A stretch of 64,000 nt of DNA from Saprospiraceae bacterium. Lineage in GTDB: Bacteria > Bacteroidota > Bacteroidia > Chitinophagales > Saprospiraceae. The notes beneath the pieces were generated by a model. The model worked only from the letters and a program-made list of their open reading frames with translations, made no database searches and was not told where the DNA came from. A program made the position numbers and the translations under genes. Numbering within the stretch: position 1 is the first letter of the stretch; the number at the start of each line of letters is the position of its first letter. Shown here one piece after another: positions 1 to 9,700 of this stretch. The stretch lies in contig JALHOZ010000015.1 of assembly GCA_022842725.1 (NCBI GenBank), positions 1 to 64,000 on the forward strand. Direction: 5' to 3'.

Positions 1-1
1 T

Positions 2-88
2 TTACCTAAAACCTCCGGGGTAGTGGTGCTGAAAGATGTGCAGTTCCGTATTCCAAACGAGATCAAAGCCGCTCAGGACTTTGGCTGA
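2..88 (+). CDS. C-terminal end of an unidentified protein (partial)
   Basis: Only the last 28 codons lie in the window, ending in TGA at 86-88. This is the only plus frame that stays open from the window edge. The residues (ending KAAQDFG) carry no recognisable domain, so no function is offered. It is probably real because the frame is open to the edge and is followed by a normal intergenic region. Confidence 0.35.
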   Translation, partial: LPKTSGVVVLKDVQFRIPNEIKAAQDFG

Positions 89-168
89 GTGAAATGCGCG
101 GGCTGCATAAATCTAAGTTTTAGTGTAATGTGAGATAGGTATAAAAGCGGCATTTTAAAATAAATGGG

Positions 169-218
169 CCTGTAGTGACTTTAGTCACTACAGGGCAGTT
201 AAATACAGCTTAATTTTG
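169..218 (+). promoter_or_regulatory. 12-bp dyad overlapping a putative promoter
   Basis: Perfect inverted repeat CCTGTAGTGACT (169-180), TT, AGTCACTACAGG (183-194). It is followed at 211-218 by TAATTTTG, which fits the Bacteroidota -7 consensus TAnnTTTG. The -33 position expected for this box falls inside the right arm, where no good TTTG is present. This arrangement fits an operator covering a weak promoter for the gene at 241. A terminator for the preceding gene is less likely because no T-run follows the stem. Confidence 0.45.
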
Positions 219-240
219 TGAGAAATAATGTTGCAATAAA

Positions 241-1671
241 ATGAATAGCTTTAAAAATAGAATAATGAAAGAAAAAATAATGCTGATGCCATTACTGTGT
301 ACAATACTGCTTTTTAGTATTATTCCTTTTCTGACGATGGCTCAGGTAAATGTGGTGTGGTCAAACTATCCCGGAGGTGTGGCGCTGGCTACAGATCAAC
401 AAAACGGTATTTTTTCGGCAAATTGGGACTATAACCCGGGAGGTGATATAACAGTAACCAAAAGATCATGTAATGGAAATGTCTTATGGAATGCCACGTA
501 TGACAATACGGATAATACGAGGCATGAGGTAGCAACCTGGTTGGAAACGGATAGTCAGAATAACTGTTTAGTTTCCGGAACCATTCGCTCGGGATATTCA
601 AATCCTGTCAATGCCGCCAGTTTATTGATGAAATACGATGGTAATGGCAATCTGATATGGCGCAATGTTTTTGAATCTTCTTTTGAAGGCTCTTATACTA
701 CAAAAATACTGGTCGACAATGATAACAATATATACGTTTTGGGTTTAGGTACAGGACCAAATGGGCAAGTTACAAGGGTTAAGAAGTTTAATGCAAATGG
801 AGAGGCCATCTGGACATACTATGATACCCATGGAATTGGGGCACCTAAAAATTTCAAGTTCACCAGGGATAGTTTTTTATTAGTATCCGGAAGAGGAATA
901 ACCGGCAACATCAATGGTTATTTGAAACTTAGTTTGGCAGGGAATCTTATCTGGAGTAAGGCCGGCATCATAAGTCCAACTATCGGCGATGCTTCAGGAG
1001 ATTCATTTGGCAATACATATATCATTAAAGGAGAAAATGTGAGTTCGAATGCAGGCAGTATCCTTGAAAAATTTGATCAGAATGGCGTTTTGATTTGGTC
1101 ACATACGAATACAATGGCCGGCAACAAAGTAGAGACAGGCACAGATAATAATCCAATCATCAGTGGTTTCCCAAACTCAGGAACAGCAGGGGCTGCTTTT
1201 ATGAAATATAGTTCAGGTGGCTCTGTGCTATGGCAAAATTTAAATGCTGATGGTCCTGAAACATTGCTTCTTCATGGTATATTAAAATTAGATGCCGCAA
1301 ATAATGCCTATTTATCTGCCGGAAATCTATTTTTTATGAATGTTTGTAAAATAAATTCTGATGGAACATTTGGTTGGGTTGGCTTAGTATCAGGGAGCAA
1401 TTCTGCCAAGTCTTTTACTATTTTTTCAAATAATTCTGTTTATATTACAGGCACTACCACTGCAAAACTTTTGCCAAATAATCTGAGTGTTTCGAATACT
1501 ACTATTTCACAAAACACTACGATTGAAGCCACAAACAATATTTTATTGTCGAATATAACCCTTACTAATTCCTCACAATTAACCTTAATTGCACCAAACG
1601 TTGATGTTGCTAATAGTGTCATAGTTGAACCGGGAAGTACCGTGCTTGTAAATCCCGGAGGCTGTAACTAA
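241..1671 (+). CDS. Secreted propeller-like repeat protein with C-terminal beta domain
   Basis: 476 residues. An N-terminal signal peptide (hydrophobic core about residues 13-33, ending TMAQ) indicates export. The body holds about six repeats of a [N/D]G-x3-W motif (for example NGNLIWRN, NGEAIWTY, NGVLIWSH, GGSVLWQN) spaced 40-60 residues apart. This resembles SBBP/PQQ-like beta-propeller blades. The last 60 residues (ending EPGSTVLVNPGGCN) resemble the short beta-rich coat-hanger modules that close many Bacteroidota surface proteins. No T9SS type A or B sorting domain was recognised. A second ATG at 265 could be the true start and would give a tighter signal peptide. Substrate and role are unknown. 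It appears monocistronic. Confidence 0.75.
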   Translation: MNSFKNRIMKEKIMLMPLLCTILLFSIIPFLTMAQVNVVWSNYPGGVALATDQQNGIFSANWDYNPGGDITVTKRSCNGNVLWNATYDNTDNTRHEVATWLETDSQNNCLVSGTIRSGYSNPVNAASLLMKYDGNGNLIWRNVFESSFEGSYTTKILVDNDNNIYVLGLGTGPNGQVTRVKKFNANGEAIWTYYDTHGIGAPKNFKFTRDSFLLVSGRGITGNINGYLKLSLAGNLIWSKAGIISPTIGDASGDSFGNTYIIKGENVSSNAGSILEKFDQNGVLIWSHTNTMAGNKVETGTDNNPIISGFPNSGTAGAAFMKYSSGGSVLWQNLNADGPETLLLHGILKLDAANNAYLSAGNLFFMNVCKINSDGTFGWVGLVSGSNSAKSFTIFSNNSVYITGTTTAKLLPNNLSVSNTTISQNTTIEATNNILLSNITLTNSSQLTLIAPNVDVANSVIVEPGSTVLVNPGGCN

Positions 1672-1854
1672 CCGATATTCAGATAGGAAAAACGTCTACT
1701 GCGACCAAACTGACAGGTGGATAAAAAAAGATTTCAAACCTGTAGAGGATGATCATTATGTTGATGGCTATTGTGATCATTTTAAAATGGTATGGACTTC
1801 TTCAATAAAGTGCAGACAAAGATAAGTTGTAAAACTAAACTTGGTTTTTTTACC

Positions 1855-1931
1855 ATTCAGAACATGATGACTTGTTTTCAGCACTCTGACCACACAATTT
1901 GAAAGAGATGAGTGATATTTTATTACCTTTG
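1855..1931 (+). promoter_or_regulatory. Putative LytTR operator and promoter of the kinase/regulator pair
   Basis: ATTCAGAACAT at 1855-1865 is followed 22 bp later by a weaker copy, TTTCAGCACTC (1877-1887, 7 of 11 matching). TTTG at 1898-1901 and TACCTTTG (TAnnTTTG) at 1924-1931 give a promoter-like pair with 22-bp spacing, slightly longer than the usual 19. The same 11-mer occurs twice upstream of the barrel gene near 4.7 kb, so autoregulation by the neighbouring LytTR regulator is inferred. The rest of the 1672-2050 gap holds no gene or clear terminator. Confidence 0.45.
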
Positions 1932-2050
1932 AAGCGACAGATTCATAATGGTTTTTTATCTGAAACTTATTGACAAATCAAGTGCGCTGCCCTATTTTTA
2001 TAAATCAACTTTTTAAACCTGACTTATTCATCAGGGGAAAAGGTCGTGAC

Positions 2051-3862
2051 ATGTCATTAAAATTGCTTTGTAAAACCATCTGTTTTGAGTTGTTTATGAT
2101 GTGTTTTTTGGTTTTTATGGCATTTTATCCAACAGTCATCAAAGGAGAAAAATGTCCTGAAAAGGAACTGGTCGCGTACACACAAAAAGTTCAATTTTAC
2201 ATTCAAAGACATAAAACGGAACGATCTCTCAGTTATTCCGATTCAGTCATACAAGTTTTGAAAAATCCGTTAAAAATGGAATGTAAGGCGGCGCTATCTT
2301 TTTTGATAGAAAGAGGGGAGGTTCTTGAAATAAATATGCGTTTTGCTGAAGCCCTGGATATGTATTATCATGTCATTCGCACTTCTGAGTCCAAATCATG
2401 GTGGTCTTTATCTGCTACTGCCCATATCGCGGCTGCCAGATGTTTTGAAGTTTTTGACAGACCGGACGATTGTATAAGACATTTTGAGATGGCAAAAAAA
2501 ATCATTGAACAATATAAACTTTTGGACATTTATGCAAATTATTGTTTGAGATATGCTTCATTTCACAGGATTTACGGAAACCTGGATTCAGCCATCGTGT
2601 ATTCAAAAAAGTCAGTGTATTACGGACAAAAGTATAAGGTGCAGAGATCGGTTTTTGACGGACATTTGCTTTTGGGACTTTTGGTGACAGACATTGATAC
2701 CTCGGTTTATCATTTAAAAGAAGCAATCCGTATGTTTGAAGAAAGGGAAGATTTTCATGGTGCTGCGTTTCAATGTATAAACATAGCGAATCGGTTACTC
2801 AAAGTTGGCAGATTGTCAGAAGCGCGTAATGAACTGGAAAAAACGAATTATTTTTTGAAACAAATGGAACAAAATACACGTGCATACTTTAGCATTCTGA
2901 GCAGAAAACACGAAGTTCAACATCAAATATTTTTTAAAGAGGGCCGTCTTGACTCAGCATATCATTACATCCAATTGGCGAGGTCATACGATAAAAGAAG
3001 TGAGTGGCACATAAATCAGGATTCAATAAACAAAAATGCTGTCAATTTTGCCATTGAAAAAGAAAAACAAAAAAACCTCTTACTTGAAAAAATTTCAAAG
3101 AGGACTACCTGGGGATTAATAGCCGCCACTTCTCTTCTTTTGGTTTTTTTGGCATTGCTGTTGAATAACTATAAAAAAAGGAAAAAAATCATCCGCCAAA
3201 ATCAATTGATTTACAAACAAAATTCCGAATTGGAGCAGGCAAATGCTAAACAATCATTATTATTGTCAGAAGTTCATCACCGGGTAAAAAACAATCTGCA
3301 GCTTGTGATCAGCTTATTAACGCTTCATGGAAATGCATCATCTACTGATAAAACAAATCGGTTTATGAATGAAATCACTGCCAAGATCAGAAGTATATCT
3401 TTGATACATGAACAATTATACAGTTCAGGTGAATTTGAGGATATCAATGTATCTGCTTATCTGAATCAATTAACAGAACATTTCCGGATATTACAAAAAA
3501 GTGAAGACAATTTTGAATACGCTATCGATGGCGGAAACAATATTGTTAATCTTGAAACGATAATGCCCATTGGTATTGTATGTTCTGAATTAATCGGAAA
3601 CTCATTAAAATATGCCAGGTTACCGCAAAAAAAATTGCAAATACATATCAGTGTTTATAAAGTAGATGATAAATTTGTGCTTAAATATTCCGATAATGGT
3701 CCCGGACTTCCTGAAGAGGATCAAAGTAAAAATGATAAAAAGATGGGATTACACCTGATCAGTAATATGGTTCGTCAATTGCAGGCCGAATGCAGGTTTT
3801 ACAATGACAATGGTGCTCATTTTAATCTCATGTTTGCCGAAAAGAAGGTTTCTAAAATATGA
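2051..3862 (+). CDS. Membrane sensor histidine kinase, TPR sensor and HisKA_2 core
   Basis: 603 residues from the ATG at 2051. An in-frame TTG at 1970 would add 27 residues lacking signal character, whereas the protein from 2051 starts directly with a hydrophobic export segment. Order: signal/TM segment (5-30), an alpha-helical TPR-like sensor region (about 40-340), a TM segment (about 351-371), a short coiled coil, the H-box HHRVKNNLQ (about 409-417) of the HisKA_2 family, then the ATPase domain with N-box (SELIGNSLKYA) and G-boxes (DNGPGLPEE and GLHLI). The protein should autophosphorylate on the H-box histidine and pass phosphate to the regulator whose ATG overlaps its stop (ATGA, 3859-3862). 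The likely target is the downstream barrel/giant-protein operon. Confidence 0.88.
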   Translation: MSLKLLCKTICFELFMMCFLVFMAFYPTVIKGEKCPEKELVAYTQKVQFYIQRHKTERSLSYSDSVIQVLKNPLKMECKAALSFLIERGEVLEINMRFAEALDMYYHVIRTSESKSWWSLSATAHIAAARCFEVFDRPDDCIRHFEMAKKIIEQYKLLDIYANYCLRYASFHRIYGNLDSAIVYSKKSVYYGQKYKVQRSVFDGHLLLGLLVTDIDTSVYHLKEAIRMFEEREDFHGAAFQCINIANRLLKVGRLSEARNELEKTNYFLKQMEQNTRAYFSILSRKHEVQHQIFFKEGRLDSAYHYIQLARSYDKRSEWHINQDSINKNAVNFAIEKEKQKNLLLEKISKRTTWGLIAATSLLLVFLALLLNNYKKRKKIIRQNQLIYKQNSELEQANAKQSLLLSEVHHRVKNNLQLVISLLTLHGNASSTDKTNRFMNEITAKIRSISLIHEQLYSSGEFEDINVSAYLNQLTEHFRILQKSEDNFEYAIDGGNNIVNLETIMPIGIVCSELIGNSLKYARLPQKKLQIHISVYKVDDKFVLKYSDNGPGLPEEDQSKNDKKMGLHLISNMVRQLQAECRFYNDNGAHFNLMFAEKKVSKI

Positions 3863-4551
3863 CAAAGTTAAAAATTCTCATCGTTGAAGATGAAATACTT
3901 ATTGCTGAATTGATAAAATTTTATATTGAGGAAAAAGGACATACAGCATCGGGTATAGCGATATCTTATGAAGAAGCGGTTCGTGAATATAATCTTCAAA
4001 AACCGGATTTAATATTGTTGGATATCAGGTTATATGGTGAAAAATCCGGGATTGATTTTGCTACCTATGTACATAATTCGGATGAATTTTTACCCATCAT
4101 ATACCTTTCATCTCAATATGATCAAAAAACGCTGGCGTCTGCTTTGAAAACCAATCCTTTCGGATATCTCACCAAACCGATTCAAAAGGAATCATTGTGG
4201 ACTTCTGTAGAGGTGGCCTACGCTCAGTATCTTTCACACGCCGGTAAAGAAAAAACAATAGAGATATTTGACGGGAAAACGCATCATGTGATAAAAACCG
4301 GAAATATCATTTATGTTGAATCAGATCATGTGTACGTTCATATTTATACTTCGGACGGTGTGCATATTCATGCCAGAAAAACAATGACTCAAATGATGGA
4401 TTGTATCAAGGATTCTTCACTCATCAGGTGTCACCGAAGTTTCATTATTAATACAAATTTTATAAAATCAAGAAATTCGGAAAGTATCGTTTTGGAAAAC
4501 AATGTTGTCATACCCGTTAGCAGAAGCAAAAAAAATAATATACACTTTTGA
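3859..4551 (+). CDS. LytTR-family response regulator
   Basis: 230 residues. An N-terminal receiver domain (1-120) has the acidic pair ED at 10-11, the phospho-acceptor Asp55 in LILLDIRL, and the conserved Lys in YLTKPIQ. The C-terminal LytTR DNA-binding domain (about 130-230) is recognised by IIYVESDHVYVHIYT, RCHRSFIIN and VIPVSRSKK. The start codon overlaps the stop of the kinase gene by 4 nt, so the two form a translationally coupled pair. LytTR domains usually bind direct repeats about two helical turns apart. Such repeats, ATTCAGAACAT at 21-bp spacing, lie at 4681-4712 upstream of the next operon. Confidence 0.92.
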   Translation: MTKLKILIVEDEILIAELIKFYIEEKGHTASGIAISYEEAVREYNLQKPDLILLDIRLYGEKSGIDFATYVHNSDEFLPIIYLSSQYDQKTLASALKTNPFGYLTKPIQKESLWTSVEVAYAQYLSHAGKEKTIEIFDGKTHHVIKTGNIIYVESDHVYVHIYTSDGVHIHARKTMTQMMDCIKDSSLIRCHRSFIINTNFIKSRNSESIVLENNVVIPVSRSKKNNIHF

Positions 4552-4680
4552 CCCTGATTCATTAAGGATTTTCTGTTTTTTAAAAATTATTGTTTCCAAA
4601 CAGACCTTGACCTTGTACCCATACAATTTCTTTTTATTTCATTGGTAATTTGTTTAATCATCCAGGATACCTGTCCTGTT

Positions 4681-4743
4681 ATTCAGAACATCTATTCAGC
4701 CATTCAGAACATTCTGTCTGAAACCTGACCTCCTTTACATTTG
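4681..4743 (+). promoter_or_regulatory. Direct-repeat operator and promoter of the barrel/giant operon
   Basis: Two perfect copies of ATTCAGAACAT start at 4681 and 4702, exactly 21 bp apart, with a partial ATTCAG between them at 4694. Immediately after the second copy come a -33-like TCTG (4713-4716) and, 19 nt later, a perfect -7 box TACATTTG (4736-4743). This is the layout expected for a LytTR activator binding just upstream of a Bacteroidota sigma-A promoter. The predicted start of transcription is near 4750, giving a leader of about 115 nt. The rest of 4552-4865 holds nothing else recognisable. Confidence 0.6.
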
Positions 4744-4865
4744 ATAAAATACTTTTACTGAATCTTTGATGTATTTCTCTTTTTCAGAAATACAGTCAGG
4801 GAGGTTTTTTGAATAATGTGTTTGTTTAAATTCATTTGAGTATTTACCGGAATAAATATCCCCAC

Positions 4866-6671
4866 ATGAAACACCTTTTTATTCTAATCTTTGTATTAGT
4901 AACCTACTTTACCGGTTATGCTCAACTAAATTCTTTTGAAAACCTGGATGAAGTTTCCAAAGAAGGTTTTTTCAAAAAATACATGACCAATTTTGTGAAA
5001 GGATTTACTGACTTCGGAGATCCCTTTACTTTATCAGGAAGCGTGGGCCTCAATCTTCGCTCGTATGATGCTTTCGGCGGGCCGCTGCGTCAGGACCCGT
5101 TTTTCTATACAGTTAACAGTAATGTGAACATCCGGATTTACCAGATCGACATTCCGTTTTCCATGGTGTTAACGGCCCGGAACACGACAAGTTCTTTCCC
5201 CAGTTTTTCGGATTTGCGAGAATCACTCAGGGAAAGAATCAATAACAAACGAAACGGATTTGCGCGGGTAGGTTTCAGTCCGTATTACAAGTGGGCCAAA
5301 CTACACCTGGGACACCGGTCCATGAATTTTTCAAAATACACGCTCAGCAATCTCAACTTTTTTGGTGCCGGCACAGAACTGACGCCCGGAAAGGTGCGTT
5401 TCAGCGCTATGTATGGCAGGCTGGCGCAGGCTGAACCCATAGATTTATCTTTGGTCACGCCCAATCTGCCCGTCTATCGCAGAATCGGTTGGGGCACAAA
5501 AATAGGATACGGCGATGACAAAGCATCAGCTGATATTATCCTTTTTACGGCTAAGGATGATGAAACTTCAGTTGTAGTCCCTGGTGATTATCCGAAACAA
5601 GTAAGCCCGGAGGCAAATTTTGCGTTAGGTGTTCAGCTGCAAAAATTGTTTTTCGAAAACGTACGGGTCAAAGTGGATTATACCCGCAGCGGTGTTTCGC
5701 CCAACGTGTTGGATGCCACTGCTAATGATGGTAGTATAACGGATTTTTTATTAAAAAAGAGAAATACCTCCTATTATGGCAATGCTCTCGAGGCTAGCGC
5801 GGCATTTGAAGGCAAAACGATTAATGCCGGTCTTTTGATTAACCGGGTCGATAACACCTTCCGTACCTTCGGGGCATATTTTTTTAACCGGGACATTCAG
5901 GATATTCAGGGGTTTGCCGGCTTTGGACTTTTGGAAGGTAAATTGAATACCATGGTTAAAGCCGGTGTACAACGAAATAATCTGGATGGAAGCAAACCCA
6001 CGACCACAACAAGGTTGATTTATGATATCCAGACAGCCTGGTCACATAAAGACCTGAACGTGCAGGGTAATTACAGCAACAACGCATCCAATGTGGGTTA
6101 TGTCTTAAATCCGCAGTTAGACTCATTGAATGCCGTGGTCATCACCCAGGATCTCGGCATCAACGCCAGCTATGTCTTGCCTTTGGAGAGCGAACATGTA
6201 CATACGGTCACACTGACCGGCAACATGCAGGATGTGAGCGATGATATTGAAAAGCCGGACCGAACGTCCGTGTCTAAATTGTATCTTATTAATGCCGGGT
6301 ACAATCTGAAAACTATTTCAAAATGGATATTTTCAGCCCGGGCAAATTATACGCGGAATGAAGTGGAAAGTATCCGGCTCAATCGGTTGGGCTTGGGTAT
6401 CGGGATTCAAAAACCCCTGCTCAATAATAAAATGATGGTCGGATTTAACGGCAATTATTTCAACAATAAAAATGACGCGGGGAATACCTCCTCCAACCTT
6501 TCCGCGATAGTCAACATGACAACCCAACTATTTACCGGTATGTCCGTACAATTTTCCTGGGGATTGCTTCAAACGGTTTCAGAAACCATTCCAACATTCA
6601 CGGAAAGTACCGGAAACCTTGGATTGCAATACAATTTTCAATATGCCCCGGGCAAAAACAAAAAGAATTAA
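4866..6671 (+). CDS. Outer-membrane beta-barrel protein
   Basis: 601 residues from the ATG at 4866. An upstream in-frame TTG at 4836 adds ten polar residues before the signal peptide and is less likely. Signal peptide about 1-20, ending GYAQ. The mature part is dominated by alternating amphipathic strands with short turns (for example GSVGLNLRSYD, RFSAMYGRL, VRVKVDYTRSGV, WIFSARANYTRNE), and it ends in a barrel-like strand (LGLQYNFQY) plus a basic tail. No plug domain or TonB box is visible, so it is not a typical SusC receptor. It is the first gene of a run with gaps of 35, 1 and 32 nt. An anchor or translocation role for the giant protein encoded next is inferred from this position only. 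Confidence 0.75.
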   Translation: MKHLFILIFVLVTYFTGYAQLNSFENLDEVSKEGFFKKYMTNFVKGFTDFGDPFTLSGSVGLNLRSYDAFGGPLRQDPFFYTVNSNVNIRIYQIDIPFSMVLTARNTTSSFPSFSDLRESLRERINNKRNGFARVGFSPYYKWAKLHLGHRSMNFSKYTLSNLNFFGAGTELTPGKVRFSAMYGRLAQAEPIDLSLVTPNLPVYRRIGWGTKIGYGDDKASADIILFTAKDDETSVVVPGDYPKQVSPEANFALGVQLQKLFFENVRVKVDYTRSGVSPNVLDATANDGSITDFLLKKRNTSYYGNALEASAAFEGKTINAGLLINRVDNTFRTFGAYFFNRDIQDIQGFAGFGLLEGKLNTMVKAGVQRNNLDGSKPTTTTRLIYDIQTAWSHKDLNVQGNYSNNASNVGYVLNPQLDSLNAVVITQDLGINASYVLPLESEHVHTVTLTGNMQDVSDDIEKPDRTSVSKLYLINAGYNLKTISKWIFSARANYTRNEVESIRLNRLGLGIGIQKPLLNNKMMVGFNGNYFNNKNDAGNTSSNLSAIVNMTTQLFTGMSVQFSWGLLQTVSETIPTFTESTGNLGLQYNFQYAPGKNKKN

Positions 6672-6706
6672 TTTTTAAAACAGGATTTCCTTTCAAACAG
6701 ACCCGC

Positions 6707-9700
6707 ATGAAAAAGTTTGTTACCCTATACCTCACATTCTTCCTTTTTATTTGTTCGTTGACCGCCCAGAACACGATCTGGCCTGTACAGGTTACCGGTG
6801 CGCTTGTGCCACCACATTCTCTGGACCTCAAGGTGTATGGGACAGACCGGATGAACGATCTGAATTTTCAGGTTTTCCTGAAAGATCCTGTAGAGCAGTC
6901 CTTACAGGTCAAGCCTGTGTTGACCATAGAACAAAATGGAACCATCCTATACCAGACGGATATGAATTTTAATGGTGATATCCTCACGCTGACACAATTT
7001 GAACCCTTTGTTTTGGACGGAACCATTCTCAATCGTTACTTGTCTTCGGAGGCATTGACGGGCAGGGCAGAGCAGGGCAGGGGTGCCGCTCTGGTACCGG
7101 AAGGATTTAACCAGATTTGCCTGCAGATGTACGGTGTCGAAAGGTCTGTTCCCGTGTCCAATAAATTTTGTGTTGCCGGCAATTTCCGGCTCAACCAGCC
7201 TCCTCAGATTATCAAGCCTGCCTTCAATGAAAAAATAAAAATGCCCGAGGTTCAGAACATGATTTTTTCCTGGATGCCCATGCATCTGGGAAGTGGTAAT
7301 AACCCGGGAGCGGTGGATTATTTTTTTGAATTGGTTGCTTTGCCTCAAGGTGTCATGAACGCCAACGACTTTTTTGACAGTGCGTTAAAAGTGTATACAA
7401 CTACAACCAACGCGACATCATTTATCTATTCCCAGGCCGAACCGCCGCTTCAGCCCGGGGTGTATTATGCCTGGCGGGTCAAGGCGAGTAGTATGTTACA
7501 TCCGACCAGCACCTTATTTCAGAATGAAGGAAAAAGTGAGATATCTGTCTTCGTACTATATGACGGGGAGGCTCCTACCAACGATCTGAATCCTTTTGAT
7601 AATCCGGCACCCCGCGGTTGTTCGGTGTACGAAACCGGTTACGGACCCGTGTCCAAAGCCGACAACGAACCCATGATCCTGGCGCCCAACCAGGACGTGA
7701 AGCTCGGGTTTTTCAACATGAAGGTGACGGAAGCTTCCGGCAACAGCCAGGTCGGCTATTCCGGCAAGGGTCTGATTGCATTTCCGATGTTGCGCTCGAC
7801 GTTGGAAGTAGTATTTACAAATGTAAAAGTTAATAAAGAGGGCAGGGTATATGATAGTGAAAGCATCGAAGCGGGCAGTGGTCCATTCACTTTATCCAAA
7901 GAACAATTAAGCCCGGAAAATATAGCACGATATGTAAATAACCAGTATGCTGCCGATCTCTACCGTTCCATTAATGACAGTAAAAAAGTATCCTTGTTGA
8001 CGGAGGATGTCTCCAGGCGTAATGAACTGCCTTTGGCCTTGGTCAACGAGCAAAACCCTTCCATGATGGTTTGCGTCACCGGTATATATTTTACACCGTC
8101 CCATGCCTTTTTGAACATGGTGGGCCTGAACGAAACAGGGGAAGGTTTGACCTTTGATATTTCGGCGGCCACGGCCATCCAGGCCACGCCGTATGGCTTA
8201 AAAAGCGGGTCGTATCTCGTGCCGATCAGCCGGTCGTCCGGACCGGGAAGTGCCCGGGAAATCATCCCGACCATTGAAATGATGGTGAGTACGGACGGCA
8301 GCAGTAAGTTGTTTTGTGACTGCAGTGGAATCACGGAAAGTAAGCTGAAAGAAAACCTGCAGATATCGCCGGATATTATGGTCAGGGCGGATAACGGCGG
8401 CCCGGTGGTGCTGGAATTATCGGATAAAAAAGCAGATGCCAAAACCTATTTTGGCGAGGTGAAAGGTTTGCCGGCGTTTGAGATCAACGGAATGGAAGGT
8501 TTTCGTTTTAACGCCAATAAAGTAATGGTTGATTTGTCCAATACGAATACCATAGAAAATGGAGCAAAATTCCAGGCATCGGAAGAAGGCATTCTTGATC
8601 CTACCTGGAGAGGTGCCGTTATACAGGAGGCCAGTGTTTCGCTTCCGGAAGCATACAATGTATTTTCCGGCAAGGGCAGGTTAACATTAGATAAAGGAGA
8701 AATCCTGCTAAATGAAAACAATATTCCGTATGGTAGTTTCAGCAAAGAAAATCTGATTTCCATAGATAACGGCAAGGTTGAAAACTGGCGTTACAGCGTT
8801 GATAAGTACTCACTTGAATTTCTGAAAGGAAAATTCGTCAGTCCTTCTATTTCAGGCAGACTAAAATTGCCGGTAGCGGATGACCTGATAAATTACAACG
8901 GTGAATTACTTCAATCCGGCAACAGCAATGCCAGCATGAATATAACTATGCCAAGTGGAGATCTGAAGATTGGTATGTGGTCAGCTAATATGAGCTTGTC
9001 AGATGAAACATCAATAGGATTGGAGATTAAGAATCTGGGCAATGAAAAAATGATGTACCCTTCTGCCAAATTATCCGGTGATCTGAATGTAAATGTTTCA
9101 AATTCAGTATTAGGGGAAAAACTAAAAGGCAATATAGCCCAGACCTTGGCTGATATGAAACAGGCTTTGAATGCAACCTCGGATGATTTATCATTTTCTA
9201 TTTCCGGTCTTCATATAAACAACTGGAATTTGTCTCCGTATGATCTGCCTGAAAACAGATACACGGCCAATTCAGTGGAGGTGGAAAAAGCTCGTTTTGT
9301 GTTGGGTGGTAAATCGTATGCTGTCACACATGGTGAAATTTTAAAAAGAACCATCGATAATATCGAACAGGTCGGGGTGTCTGTGGTCATTAAAGAAGGA
9401 AATAATAAAATAAATGTCATCCTATGGGGTGCGGAAAACAACGGCTCATTTGCACTCGACCAGATTGAAGCCCAAATCATCGATATCCGATGCAATTGTA
9501 CCATTGAACCTAAAGGTATAGGTAAGGTCGAACTCCAAAAATTGTATGACAAATTAATTCATGAAGAATATTGGGCGATGGCTCCGGGCCATGTTCCTTC
9601 GAGCGGGAAACAGGCATCTGAACCTGTTCATAATAAAAACTTTCAAATCTTCCATGCAGAAATGAAAGCGCGGCTTGAATTAAATACCACGCAGGGAGGC

